Assembly (NCBI RefSeq): GCF_035582795.1
Contig: NC_134383.1
Location: forward strand, 441,501 to 505,500
Reading direction: 5' to 3'
From: Mycteria americana
Lineage: Eukaryota > Chordata > Aves > Ciconiiformes > Ciconiidae
Length of the DNA: 64,000 nucleotides
The position numbers and the translations under genes were made by a program. The notes beneath the pieces are model-generated. The model searched no databases. It was not told the origin of the DNA and saw only the letters and a program-made list of their open reading frames with translations. This document shows positions 11,800-24,092 of this stretch, piece after piece. Numbering within the stretch: the stretch's first letter is position 1; each line of letters starts with the position of its first letter.

Positions 11800-12135
11800 C
11801 ATGGCTTTTGGCCGTTTGATTACTTTTAAGCGTATATTTTTCCCCCTCAAACAGAGTGAATACAATGGTTAGGAAATTTGACAGAAAACTATTCCGAGCC
11901 ATTTATTGCCTTAATGCGCACCTTTGTCCAACAGGCAGTTTTGACAGGAGCGATAAATTCCAAATTTATGTCAACAGAGCATATGTTGAACACCTCATTT
12001 CTGAGCTAAAGCGGCATGCTGCCCCATAAATCACCCTTCTGTTTGAAATGAAAGTAGATTACGGGCCCGTGTTATTGAGCAGTTAGAGCCATAGTCGTAT
12101 AAATCAGAACTTTTAACTCCAGGCGATCCGTGCTG
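11800..12135. promoter_or_regulatory. Strong AT-rich intronic island, candidate conserved element
   Basis: About 330 bp of low-CpG sequence with mirror-like CCAAATTTATG, CATATG E-box, TTGACAG (TGIF/MEIS-type TGACAG) twice (11879 and 11941) and CCATAAATCA. Flanks are highly CpG-rich. Candidate enhancer. Confidence 0.4.
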
Positions 12136-12764
12136 CAATTAACTAAAGGGCACTTTGTCATCTCCGGGCTGGGGCGCAGCCTGGCAGGGCCACCGGCTAC
12201 CGGGCAAGGGCAGAAAAGCCCCCGATTGCCCGGGAAAGGCCCTACCGCGGCAGGGCCGTGCCCGATACCTGTTGAAGCAGCGAACTCCGAGGCAGAGCCC
12301 GGAGCAGAGCCCTTCCCGGGGGGGAATACGCGGCTCCGGGCGGGGACGGACGGCTCCGCACCCCTGCCACGCGGCCCGGCCTCGGCGGATCGGCGCCAAC
12401 GGCCTTCGGAGGCGCGCGCGCGCGCGGCTGCCCGCGGCCCTCCCGATCCCCGTTTCGGCGGCCGGCGCGAACGCAGCGGGGGAATCGCGAGGCGGGCGCG
12501 ACGTAAGCAAAGCCTCGCAGCCCTAATAAGCTAAGAGCCAGACAAAACCACGCGTTAGCGCAACGCGAAGAGCCGCGCCGCGCCAGGCGCAGAAAGAAAT
12601 CTGCCCGCGCGAATTCGGCGGCGGTTTCGCTCGCGCCCCGGTGCCCGCGCGACGGGTCGAGACCCCGGGCCGGCTGCGTTTCCTGGGGACGCGGAGCCGC
12701 GAAGGGCGAGGGGGCTGCGGCAGGCGGGCGCGCGAGGGGCGGGTCGCCGCCCCGGGAGCAGCAG

Positions 12765-12925
12765 CGCTATAAAAAGATTCAGACGCTAAGTATTTCCTTT
12801 CCTATAAAATATTCATTGCCGCGCGCGAGAGCCAGGGAGCAGAAAACCTCAAGCGGTTCTAACTTTGTGCCGCAGCAATAACAGAGTTTTATAGGAGCCT
12901 TCCGATTTTATTTATGCCGGGCTAT
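12765..12925. promoter_or_regulatory. Cluster of three CTATAAAA octamers
   Basis: CTATAAAA occurs on the plus strand at 12767-12774 and 12802-12809 and on the minus strand at 12887-12894, with TTTATTTATG close by. The words resemble both TATA boxes and posterior HOX/CDX sites. Function unknown. Confidence 0.3.
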
Positions 12926-13109
12926 AACCGCGCCGCCCCATCGGAGGGCCGGCCGCCACGTCCCTGCCGCGGCGCGCACGACGCGCGGGCACCAAACCCC
13001 GGGCGGGCAAACCGGGACCGGCGCGGCTTCGCGTCCCCAGCGCGAGCGGGTTAAGCAATCCCCAAAAAACCCTCCCCGCCGCCTGATTTCCACCCGCGCC
13101 TCCCTCGCC

Positions 13110-13175
13110 CGGGTAAATCGATATGAAAAATCAATTCATCCCCTGATCTATTTTATCAAGATAGAGGCGGCGGTG
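13110..13175. promoter_or_regulatory. Short island with abutting GATA motifs
   Basis: AATCAATTCATC followed by TTATCAAGATAG (13153-13164), two GATA cores in opposite orientation directly abutting. Candidate GATA-factor site. Confidence 0.25.
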
Positions 13176-14859
13176 CCACGTCTCGCTTGCAGCGGCGATC
13201 CCGTGGAAAGCCAAGGTCAGCGGGCAGCAAGCCGCCTGCAAAAACCGCGTTAGACGTCCTGCGATAAGAGTTTTACATCCGCGCGGCGGAGAGGGTGATT
13301 TTCCCCCCCGCCACGGTTATTTACGACGCTCGGTGACATGGGACCGCTCGAGCTGCTCGCGCCGGCCGCGCTGCTGGGGAGCTCGGCTCCTGCGCAGCCA
13401 CCGCTCTGCCCTCCTCTCCCGGCCCGATGGATTAAAATAGCAGGGAGAGCTATTAAGGGCACGGGGAAGGGGGAAGGGAGCCGAGACCTTCCTTTCGGTT
13501 TAATAAATTAAGAAGGGGGGGGAAAAAAAAAAAAACCTAAACAAACCACCCAACAACTGCCCTCAAACCAGCACTGCTCCTAAAAAAAAAATTAAATAAA
13601 TCTCACAGGAGCTGGAAATAAAGATTTTACTATTTCTGAAGTTTAGAAAACAAGGGGGGGGAGGGGATAGCTGCCAACAGAGAGCACCAGGGCTCCCTGC
13701 CCGTACAGTATTTACATTTACCATGAGCTAATTCGTGAGCTTGAAGCAGATGCCGTGCCCTGACGTCGCTTTACCGGGATGCCAACGCTTCCCCCTTCCC
13801 GAGAAGCGGAGGAAAGGATCCCTGCTGTCTCGCCTCACCTCACGTTAAAAAACAAGCACAAAACGCCAAAAGCACGCTTTCAATCCTCCTTTAGACCCTG
13901 CCCGTACGCAGACGCGGAGAAAGGCTGCAAACGGGCGGCGAATCTCCGAATTTACCGTCGGGCCGGGCACGGCACGCGCGGGCACCAGCTCCCCCCGACA
14001 GCCCCCCGGGCTGGGACAGGGGGAACCGGCCACGGCAAACGGGGCAGCGCAGAGATTATTATTATTTTTCTTTGACCCAATGCCTCGGGCTCAGCCCAGC
14101 GTTATTCGGTCGATATTCGCTATTGCGTGGGGTTCCCGGGACGGAGCCTTATCCCCCCCCGCGCTCCCCTCCGTGCGCCTCTGCCCGCCCGAGCGAGGGG
14201 GTCCACGGGCGCGTGCTGGATGGGATGAGCGCGGACGGGAAGCCATCGGACTTATCCGGGACGGCAAAGCCGGCAGCGGGAAACACCTCCCGTCGCTGCG
14301 GCCGGACCAGCCCCGGGCGGATCTGCCCGCCTCGGCTCTCAGAAGGGTATTTGGGACGCAGCCGCGGCACGATGCTGGCGGCACCGAAGGGCCACCGAGC
14401 GACGGCGCCGGGCGGCGGCAGCTGCTGCTGGCCCAGGGAAGGCCCCCGCGTCCCTGCCGCACCACCGCCGACGCCCGAGACCGATGCAAAAAGTTCCACG
14501 ATGTCACGCTTTCGTCGGCGGGCTGGAGCGCGGGCACCGAGGGGTTAAGGCATCGCGACGCACGCAGCCCCGCTTAGAATAACCGGCGCTAATTCAGCCG
14601 TCCAAAATCATCATCCCCATTCTTCGGGCATCTGGTGACACTGACGTACGGAAGGCGAAGAGAAGAGCGTTCGCTCCCCTGGGTGGCGCGGACCCTCGGG
14701 GCTGCGCTGGGCGTCGCACCCACCGCGACCGCTACGCTGAGCAAAGACGACGCGGGCGTCAGAGGCGTCAGGCAGAGCGCTGGGGGAACCGGTTCTCAAA
14801 AATAATACGAAATCGCGACAAAAAAGCAAAGCGACCTTAGCGCCGAGTACATCTGCCGC

Positions 14860-14965
14860 AGCGGCGGCGTGATCATTCAGATGTTTTGATTCCTAATTCA
14901 GAAATAATAAGCGGTTCACGGATTCCAAGTTTAAAAATATATTCATCATCTGGTTTGCTTAGCAG
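14860..14965. promoter_or_regulatory. Short AT-rich intronic island
   Basis: CCTAATTCAG, AATAATAAGCGG and TTTAAAAATATATTC in CpG-rich flanks. Candidate regulatory element, motif assignment weak. Confidence 0.25.
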
Positions 14966-15789
14966 CACGTGCGCCGTTGGAGCGCCAGCGGTCCGCGAAC
15001 GCCGAAGCGCCGGCCTCGGCCGCTCGTTCCTCCTGACCTTAAGGGATGGTTAGGACACGGGGAAAGCGTTCGGCTCGGCACGGCGCGTCGGACGCTTTGC
15101 GGGGAGGTGCCGGGAGGGGTGCCGGGACGGTCCAGGCAGCATCGTCCTGGTGCTCCCCGGGGAAGAGGGAGCCCGCAGCTCCCGGGGCCCCGAGGAGATG
15201 GCAAAAGTCCCCAGGGAGCCGAAAGCGAGGAGACAGGGGAGAGCGGAGACGCCACCGGGATGCCGGAGCAAAGAACCACCTAAATACGGGGGAGAGTTTT
15301 AGGGTACGGGGATATTTTTTTTAATTTCCGCTCTCTTCAGCGGCCTGACCGCAGGGACGGGGCCGGACGCGCCTCCGAAACAGGGTGGTACCCGCTGGGA
15401 TGAGCCCGGCAGCCCCGTCCCTGCGCTGAGCTCCGCTCCGGGGAGCGGGGCGGGAGGGGACACCCCCGCGTCGTCCCCCTCCGACGGCCTGACACCAGCG
15501 CTACGCCCAGTTCGATTTTCCCCGCGAGTTTTGCACGGCAGCCCCTTCTCCCTCGAGCCCCAGCGCCGCGTCTTCCCCCGCGTCTCCTCCTCCTCCTCCT
15601 CCCCGGGTGCAGGTATTTCCGCACCCACCTCCCCTCCCGGCCAGCTCCTTTGGGTCCCTCGCGCTGGGTGACACAAACCCACAGCAGAAGCTGGGGCGCG
15701 GAAGCTCGGCTGCTCTGTCCCGTCAGGGACGGAGCCGGGAACGGGCGCAAGCGACAGGCAAACGCCGTCTTTCCAGCGAGCGGCCCGGA

Positions 15790-16090
15790 TCCCGAGGAGT
15801 TTTATAAGGTAATCAAATATGCAAGCGATTCAACAAACTAATTTCAAGCACACACCTGGGGTCCTCTGATAATGTCAGTTGTGCCTATACAGCGCAAGGA
15901 TTAAAATTTCATAGAGTCATGATTTCATCAGTCGCTAAACTACAAAGGATTAATTAACAGCCAGGGAAGAGCTCGTGGCTTGGAAATACAGTCTTAAGGA
16001 AAATATCTATCTCCGCTCTCCAGATGTCAGCACACAGACGAATAAAGCGCTTTGATGAAAACGCTTTCTTATTATTAGCGACTCCAAAAC
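15790..16090. promoter_or_regulatory. Strong AT-rich intronic island
   Basis: About 300 bp nearly free of CpG for its first half. It has AATCAAATATGCAAG, ATTAATTAACAG, TCATGATTTCATCAG and CGCTTTGATG (TCF/LEF type). Candidate enhancer in ZBTB16 intron 2. Confidence 0.4.
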
Positions 16091-16749
16091 ATCGTGGGTT
16101 TGCGGCGAGAACGAAGGCTGCCCAACTCCAGCCTGCCGCCGCCCGGCTCCGCGCGCCGTCGCGTGCCCTCCCGCAGGGCGGGTTCAGGCCGCGGGCTCCC
16201 GGGACGCGACCGTCGGCTGCGACCGCGTTTCACGCCCGGACTTCGGGCATCGGCAGAGATGCCTCCCTCGGTCGGGGAGGGGAAGAACCTCAAGCGTTCC
16301 CCGCTGCGGCGGCGCGTGCACGAGCCCGGCCGGGGGTCTCGCCTTTGCTGCCGTGCAAACCGTCCGCCCGTGGCTCGCCGAGTCCCGGAGAGCCTCCCGA
16401 AGCGTCCCCCCACCAGCTGCGCTCGCAAAGTTCGGGAGGGACGCGCGGGGACCGAGAGCTACTCAAAGTCCCCCCTTTAAGTACGTATTCGCACACGGCG
16501 CGGCACCCTCCCTGCCTCGGGACGAGGGCCAGCGACGGCCAAACCCTCCTCCTGCAAACGGGCAGGCCCCGCGTTTCTGCTTAGGGTGTCGCGCAGGGGC
16601 GGGAGCCAAGGGACGACGCTCGCCGCCCTGTAGAACCCTGCCGAGCACCGGGGCCGAACCTCGCGCGCGCCGGCGACACCGAAAAGAGGCGACGGCTGCA
16701 GCCCGCGCGGCGGGAGCGGCGAGCAGCAGCAGGTCCCCCCGCCTTCCCC

Positions 16750-17105
16750 GGGAAGATGAATTAGGGAGCTGTCAGCCAGGGACAGCCGCAGCAGTTGTGT
16801 TGCTGTAAAGGGGCAGTGGAAGTGTCTTTGATTAATGAAACCGTAATACTCAGCTGTGACGCAGCCCCTCGCCGGCACAGAGATGCCCTCAGACGGGCTG
16901 AAAACACCGCGCTCCGCAAGGATTCTCCAGAAAGGCTTCTCCCGGCCGCAGCCCGGTCTCCTCCTGCCCTCCGCCAGCGCCGCTGCCTTCGCCCGGCTCC
17001 GCGCCGCTTCCTCAGGAGCTCCCGGGGCTGACAAAGAACTAATTATTTCCAATTAGAAGCCGGGAGACGAACATTACGCACCTTGTCAAGCCAGTAAATT
17101 AACGT
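16750..17105. promoter_or_regulatory. Two-part intronic island with TCF-homeodomain motif
   Basis: First part (16755-16865) has AGCTGTCAGCCAGGGACAG (TGTCA half-sites) and CTTTGATTAATG, an overlapping TCF/LEF and homeodomain site. Second part (17030-17105) has AACTAATTATTTCCAATTAG. The CpG-rich gap between is unremarkable. Confidence 0.3.
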
Positions 17106-18539
17106 ACCCGAACCGCGCTGGGCTTTGGTGAGAGCCCAAAGAGCCCAGGGCAAGGAGGTGGCAGCAAGGGGAGCGACTCGGAGCCGCCGCAGCCAGGGAC
17201 GGCGAGCCGGGCGCACCAAGCCCCGGCACGGCTGGCCTTCATCCGGTATCGGCATCGACAACCGGGATCCAGCCGGGGAGCGTCGCCGCAGGGCTCCTGC
17301 GGAGGGGCCCGCGCCGGGCAGAGGGGGTACGGGTGCTACTGCCGGTGACGCAAGGCTGCCCATGGGTGCGACGGCACGGAGGCGTCCGGCTGGTTCTTAG
17401 TTTGCGTGGGCTGGGGTTACCGGGCAGGAGCGGGAGCCTGGGCGCCGGGCGCAACCGGCTCCCCAAAGCCCCAGGGTCCCAGCTGTACCCCCTGCAAATG
17501 CACGAGCGAGAAACGTATTCTAAAACCAGAAGCACCAGGCAGAAATGGGTGTTTCTCCCCGCCCTTTCCCTCCTCGTGAAAACGCCAAGCGCCCTCCCGG
17601 GACGCTCCGACGACGCGGGGATCCCGGGAACGCGGGGAGAGCCGTCCCGGAGAACGACGAGCGCTTTCACCTTTGTGCAAACCGCCCGGTTTTCCACCCG
17701 AGCTCCCGGGGCGGAGACGCAAAACGCTTATTATCAGCGCTTCAGAGGCACCGTTTACTGCCGCTAAAAACAAGGGAGGCGCGAGCGGCGGGGGGGAGAA
17801 CGGGGCACGGTCGGAGCGGGGCAGCGTCCGAGCGGGCGGCTGGGATGGAGGGGGGAGCAGGGCTTGGCCCGAGGCCATCGCTGTCCAGCCGCCAGCAAAA
17901 CCCTCCTATGGAAAACTTATTTTTGGGGAAGGACGGTGGAAGCGGGAGGTGTCAAAAGAGCTCGCGCAGACCGAGTCCCGGCGGAGCCGTCGGCGCGGCA
18001 CGGCGCGGCACGCGGGGCTGCCTGCGTCGCCTTCGCGGCGTCCGGGTTGGCTTCGCTCCCGAAACCGCACAAACATCTGCACGGAGGCGAGCGAGCGGGC
18101 CGCTGGCTGAAATCACGCTGGAAGCTCGTCATCTCACGGCAGAACAATGCGGGCAGATGTCGCTGGCTGCGGGCAGGCTGCAGGCAGGCTGCGGGCAGCG
18201 CCGTGCCCCGGGACCCCGCACCGGGGGACGGGGGGACGAGGCCGGCGACTCCCTCCTTTATTTTTTTGCTCTCTGCATCAGCGTAAACGCTGGCGCGTTA
18301 ATAGGAGGAGCGCTGCCTTCAGCTCTGGCGTAATTAGTTTTGCTCAGCCTACAACATGTTTTGCTGAAAAATAAATAAATACCTTCCGGGTGAGCCAAGT
18401 TACGAGCGGGCCGCCAGCCCTGACGACACGCTGCGCTCCCCCCGGCCCCGGCCAAAAGTACGCGGCGTCCCGAACCGAGGAGCCCGGGCGTTGCTGAGCC
18501 GTCCTGGCGCTTCGGGACCTCTGCGAGGAGGCTTGCTCA

Positions 18540-18730
18540 CGATTAATTAATTTACGAGCAGCCTCAGCCCCCTCCCCAACGTGCACAACAGGTTCCATGC
18601 AAATTCGGGAGCTTTTAAATTATACCGTTAATGAAAGCAAATAAAGACAGTTAAAAGGCAATTTGCTCAATTGGTGTTAATATTTAAGCACAGCATGTGT
18701 AAAAACAAGATTGCGGAATTCGGTTTTTCC
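18540..18730. promoter_or_regulatory. AT-rich intronic island with perfect POU octamer
   Basis: Contains GATTAATTAATTTA, the exact octamer ATGCAAAT at 18597-18604 and further TTAAT and AATTTGC words. Candidate POU/homeodomain-bound enhancer. Confidence 0.35.
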
Positions 18731-19849
18731 TCGAGAAAACTTTTGGTCCCCACTTTCCCGCGGAAAGGATGGGGCGCGCCCGGCGCGGGGGGGGGTCTCA
18801 GGGCCCCCGGGCAGCAGGCAGCGAGGCTTCTCGTTCAGGAAACGCCCCGCGTTCCCCCCAGCAGCTCCCCAAAAGCCGGCGAGACCTCCTCTGCCGAGGG
18901 GTGCCGCTGCAATCCCCCCAAATCCCCCGCGATGCCGGGAGCGGGGGAGCCTTCCCGGGGTCTGACCGCCTTCGCCGCGCCAGCAGACGCCAAAGCCCTT
19001 TCCCCCAGCGCGCGGGCTGGGGAGCAGGCAGGAGCTGCCGGCCGAAGCCCCGTTCGCTCGGCCGGTAGCCACGGGAGGAGGATGTTTACGTCAGCCAGGT
19101 TTCCCGGCCGTATCCTGCGCCGGGGGGACGCATTCCTCGCCGCAGCCGGGCACAAGCCGTGCAAACCGTCCGCGCGGACGGGGGGGCCGCCCTCGGGCCA
19201 CCCAGCACCCCGGGGGGATGCGGCCGCGCGTGGGGCGCGCCCCTGCAGCCCCCGGCACCTCCCTGCGAGCCTCGGGGGGAAAAGCGAGCACGGGGACGAC
19301 GCGAGCCCCGCGCATCCCGCGGGACTCGTATCACCCACGGCGGCCTGGCCGCGGGCAGGCGGGGCAGCGGCCGGCAGCGCTCCGAGCACCGCCCGCGTCA
19401 CCGCCACCGCACGTAAGCCCAACACCTGAATGCATCGGGAACGCGGCGGCCGCGGCACAAGCGAAAAGCAAGGAGGAAAATCGCCGGCCAGCCCGAGGTA
19501 CCGCGGGACGCCCGAAGCGCCGCGTCCCCGCTAAGCACGCTGCGGGTTACGGTTTCCCGTGCAGAGATGCGGTGTCGTGCCCGGGGGGCCGTAACGGTAA
19601 CAAATTCTTAAAGAAAAACGATAACAGCGATGCGGCATCGAATTAACGCGGGCAAAAAAAGCGATCTTCGTGTCCCTTTGTCAGCCAGGGAGCCGGTCCG
19701 TCGGGGGAGCAAGCAGAGTTTTACGTTACGCAACACAAAGGCAAGGACGCAGCTAAAGAAACGCCGCTGCTCCTCCGATTTCTAAAGCACAATTACGGCC
19801 AGCAGAACCGCGGCTAACGCTCGCCCCTCAATTAAGCCCGGCTCTTGGC

Positions 19850-20160
19850 AATGGCCCGTTCGGCGGGTTATGATGCTCTCGCATAAATTCCCTTTCAAAA
19901 CAGGAGCCGCCGGTGAATGAGACCTCGATTTCTAATGGTTGGAAATATTTTGTACACTCTGCTGCTCCCTCTGTACCCCTTTGTCGGGGCCAAGGTCTGC
20001 AGGCTAAAGCGGGTACCAAAAGACCATCTGTAGCTCCCGTCTTTACAGAGAAGTTTAAATAGGGGGATGAATGAGCGCAGGAATTAATGAATGATAAAGC
20101 CGTATGGTCTCAGTCAGCCTCCTACGCCTGTATGTGGTATTCAAACCCTCCCAGCCTTCT
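19850..20160. promoter_or_regulatory. AT-rich intronic island
   Basis: Low-CpG sequence with TCTAATGGTTGG, AAATATTTTGTACAC, GGAATTAATGAATGATAAAG and TATGTGGT (RUNX-like). Candidate conserved element. Confidence 0.3.
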
Positions 20161-21164
20161 GCCACAAAGAGAGGTTTCTAAGCTACAAAAAAAAGGGGGG
20201 GGGGGAGAGGGGGGGTGGTGTGCGTGCAGGTTTTTAACAACAAACCCAGCGACTCGCCTCAAAGTTCCCACCAGGTTTCCCTGCTCCGGCCCGGGGGAGA
20301 GGCACGCGTTCACGCGGAGGGGAGGGAAAAACGGGGGTTTTCCCCAGAGCCGGCCGCGAAACCCCCTCGGAGAGCAAGAGGAGCGCGGAAGGGCCGGCTC
20401 CGGGGCTCCGCGGTGCTACCGGGCTGCGCGCGGGGCAGGGGCCCCGGCGAGGGTACCCCGGGGTATCGCACCAGCGAGGGCAGGCAGATTTCGGATACGC
20501 CGCCTGGGCCGACCGTGCCGCCGTCCACTTCGCCGGCCTTTGGGGCGTCCCCGCTCCGCCCGTTCGGTACAGGTTAAAGATGCGCGGTGAAAGCCGACAG
20601 CCCCTGAAAGGCCCTCAGGGGCGTTGGAAGCAAGGGGTCGCGGCGAGGATGCGCCCTGTGCCCAGACCATGCATTCTAAAGCAGCTCCGTTAACAAAAAA
20701 GGTAAAAAAAGGGAACCCGAAGGCTAGCGTGGGTTTGAGGGAGGCTGGCAGAAATGAAACCTGCTCGCCGGCGCTGCAGAAACCAAACCCCCATCCCTCC
20801 ACCCCTGCTCGCCGAGCGCCCGGGGCAGACCCCGGCCGGCACCCGTGCCGCACCGGGCACGTACCGGGCTGTCCCCAGGCGGTGGGCAATGCCGACCCGC
20901 CTGCTCCGGCCTCAGGAGAGGAGATGCCACGGCTCACGGCGTCGTTGGCCGGGGATGAACACGTGGCGCCCGGGGAAAGACAAGGACGCGGATGGAATCG
21001 CCGGCTTCGTGAAAGGAAGCGATTGAGCCCCGCGACGCTAGCAAGGTAAACCCAGGACCCGACGCCCCAAGCCTCGTTGACTCCTATTCCAGAAGCGGGG
21101 GCTGCCGGGGGCATCGTTTCTCCCCAAAATAACCCGCAAGAGGCTAACGCGGAGGCGAAGGAAG

Positions 21165-21320
21165 CACGGCGCAATACTGGAGCGCTACTTTTATTTTAAG
21201 AGCCGTCATGTGTAAAGCATTAGCGTTTTTGAAATTGCAGTCTCGAGTTAATTAAATGGACAATCTTTTATACATAAAAAGTGAAAGCAAGCAATTAAAA
21301 GCTAGGCGAAGAGAAAGCGC
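21165..21320. promoter_or_regulatory. AT-rich intronic island
   Basis: TTTTATTTTAAGAG, GAGTTAATTAAATGG, CTTTTATACATAAAAAG (imperfect palindrome, 21267-21283) and CAATTAAAAG in 150 bp. Candidate homeodomain-rich element. Confidence 0.3.
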
Positions 21321-21599
21321 CTTTTCGGAGTGGGGCGCTACCCCCCTGCGCTCGCTCCTCCCGACCCGAGCGCCTCGAGGGAGCCGCCGTCCCGGGGCGC
21401 GGGCACGGCACCCGGGGAGACAGCCTGCACCGCGGCACCTACGGCACCGAGCGTCGCGAAGCCCCGCGCTCGGGCGATGCCCTGAACCGCCCCGTGGGTC
21501 CCTTTTCCACCCCGTGGAAGCCGCTCGCTCAGCTCAGGGATTTCCTACGTACGGGGACGTTTGCTGGCTCGCGACGGCGTGAAAACCCGCAGCGGTTAT

Positions 21600-21830
21600 C
21601 TTTGCTGCAGTAAAACGCCGACCTTCAGCTTTTAGGCAGGAGGTAAAGTTCGCTATCGGTCGGACCCGCTATAATCTGTTTATAATTACTATTATCTCCG
21701 AGTTAATCTTGCGAGAGGCCAACAGTTTGACAAAAATCTTGCAAGCCGTGTCTTTTACCTCCCAACTTCATATCTGGGTCAAAAGGTCAATTACCGCAGC
21801 TTGCTAAGCGGAGATTTAAGAAAAAACCGA
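21600..21830. promoter_or_regulatory. Intronic island with DR2 hormone-response-type repeat
   Basis: AT-rich block ending with GGGTCA-aa-AGGTCA (21776-21789), two plus-strand nuclear receptor half-sites in direct repeat with 2-bp spacing, the arrangement bound by RAR-RXR. It also has TTTATAATTACTATTATC and CCAACAGTTTGACA. Candidate retinoic-acid-responsive enhancer. Confidence 0.45.
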
Positions 21831-22574
21831 CCGCTCCCACCCCGAAGCCCCGCCGGCGCAGGGGGGACGCGCCAGGCACGGCCGAGGCAGGGGTCCCCGC
21901 GGCGCGGCGCTCCCAAGATGCCAACCCGCTCCCGTAACGCGTCGCCACGGGGCTCCTGCCCTTCCCGCGCGCGCACGCGAGCGTTTCAACCCCCGGGCTC
22001 CGCTCCCGTGCCCGCTCCGGGGAGGCGACTGACGGAAGCGGAGCAGAAACCCGCAGCGGGGCCGGGAAAAGCCCCGAAGACGGGCGAAGACGCGACCCGG
22101 TCCCCCATCCCGCCAGCCTCCCCGTGCCCCGTCTCGTCAAACATCGCCGCCGGCGGTATTTCACCCGCTGCGGCGGGACGCTGCCGGGCGGCTCTGGGCA
22201 GCGCCGCCGCGCTCGGGGAGCGGGAGGCAGAAGGTGCCGCCGCAGCCTCTGCCGCGAGAGAGGCTGGGTCTCGGGAGGCGGCGAGCCCCCGCGGCGCGGC
22301 CCGGCGCGCGGAGCATTGCTCAACTGCTCTGCAGGCAGGTGTCATAAACAAGCAGGCACATGGCAAACATATCGATTTCCCGGAGCTTATCGCGCGGCAA
22401 CCGGTGCTCAGTTACCAGGCTACTTTAATATGTAATTTACTGCGAGAAGGGAGAGCGGGGCTGAGGCGGCTGAAATATTTACCGGGGGATGGACGGGGAG
22501 GCTGACGGCGAGCGGAGGGCTCGGCCGCGCCGTGCCGCAGGCGAGCAGGAGCGGAGGTACGGCGTCTCTTGCCT

Positions 22575-22805
22575 CTAGCCGTCCCCAGTATTTTCCAACT
22601 ATTAAAAAAAGCCTCGCCGCCGCGACGGAGTGTTTACACAGATGCTATTAATCTTCTTCCGCAACTGTTTACGCTATGAAAATATAGTCTCAGCTGCCCG
22701 GGCTCTCCATCTCCTTAATTTAAATTCAGATGCTTAATTTCTGTCAAAACAGAGCCCACCGAAATTACCTCCATCCATTTCTGGTGCTCAACTTGCCTTG
22801 TCATC
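22575..22805. promoter_or_regulatory. AT-rich intronic island with forkhead-type words
   Basis: GTGTTTACACAG and CTGTTTACGC (forkhead-type GTTTAC), GCTATTAATC and CTTAATTTAAATTCAG. Candidate regulatory element. Confidence 0.3.
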
Positions 22806-23324
22806 CGAGAGCCGCCCGGCAGAGCGGGGAGGGAAGCCGGGCGGGAGCCTGGAGAAGAGGGGGAGAGGCTGCCCGTCGAAGGCTTTTCTTCTCCAGCCCG
22901 CCTGGGACCGGCCGCGGAAGCAAAGCCCAAAGTCAGGCCGTTTTGTACGCCCGGCCCGAGGTAACGCCGCCATCCTGCGCCCGGTTACCTCCCTCGGACC
23001 GGCAAAACCCAGCGGGGCGGAGGGGACGCTCGCCCCGATTCAGCCCCTGCGGCCCAAGAGCAAAACCAGGAGGCAACCGCCCTCCCGCAGGCATTGCAGC
23101 GGCCAGCCCGCCGCCACCCGCTCCGAGCCTGCCCCGCTTCCCAGAAACCCAGTCGCCATCCAGCAGGCGATGGCAACGCACCCGTTTCGGCGCCTCTTTC
23201 CCGGCGAGCCGCCTTCCCAGCCGGCGAGCGGCGTTTCGGCGGGGGAAGGAGCCGCCCTCTCCCTCCTGGCACCTCCGGCCACGTCCCACGTGCAGAGGGC
23301 TCGAGGGCATCCCGGGAGCTACGG

Positions 23325-23610
23325 GAGGTTTGCACCTTCAGAGCACAAAATGTTCAAAATCCTCTTTATGCAGTGCCTCTCAGTAGATCTTTTGGAATTT
23401 ACAAGATAAATACTGGTAATTTGATTCTTATCTTCTTCAAATCCAATTCTAAGGCAATTCTGTGTAAAGGACACTAATTATAGCCCGCGGGGAAAGAAAA
23501 GGTAACCCATCAGTGAGGATAGACTTGGAACGTTTAAAGGGGTACGGGACACCGAAAAGTTAAATAGATTTCAAATCTGCTCTTGCAACAACAATAATTT
23601 GCTGGGTGAA
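23325..23610. promoter_or_regulatory. Strong CpG-poor intronic island
   Basis: About 160 bp without CpG followed by sparse CpG. It has GGTAATTTGATTC, TTCTTATCTTC (GATA), ACACTAATTATAG and CAATAATTTGC. Candidate conserved enhancer. Confidence 0.4.
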
Positions 23611-24071
23611 AATTATTCCCCGCACCGTTCCCGCTCCCTAGCACGTACTTCTGGCCATCAGCTCGGAGCGGCGGTGGATAAGGGCGGCCGGGTTTGCACC
23701 CGGTTTGCTGGCGCTTCGGTTCTCCGCAGGCCTTTCAAAGGCTGCCCGGCCGTCAGAGAAGGCGGCTGAGCGAGACAGCGACGCCAGGGAGAGCTGAACC
23801 TTCGCGCGCAGACACACACGTTGCTTTTCACCCTTATTTCCCTGCCGTTACTTCCTGCCGAAAAGGCACAAGTTCATATGGGCAGGGGAATGCGATCAGC
23901 CGCACGCACTGAGCGCGGCAAAACCACTACTCCTTAGCCCAAATATGAGGTATTTTCCAAAACGCACCCCTAAACACGGGCCGTTCTGGCTCCGAAACGC
24001 AGCCGGGGGCCAAGAGCCGCCTGCCTGCTCTGGCCACGCAACGGCTCCCTGTTTACTGCTGAAGAGCATCC

Positions 24072-24092
24072 CGAGGAGGAGGAGGAGGAGGA
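24072..24092. repeat. GAG trinucleotide microsatellite
   Basis: Pure (GAG/GGA) run of about seven units. Confidence 0.8.
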
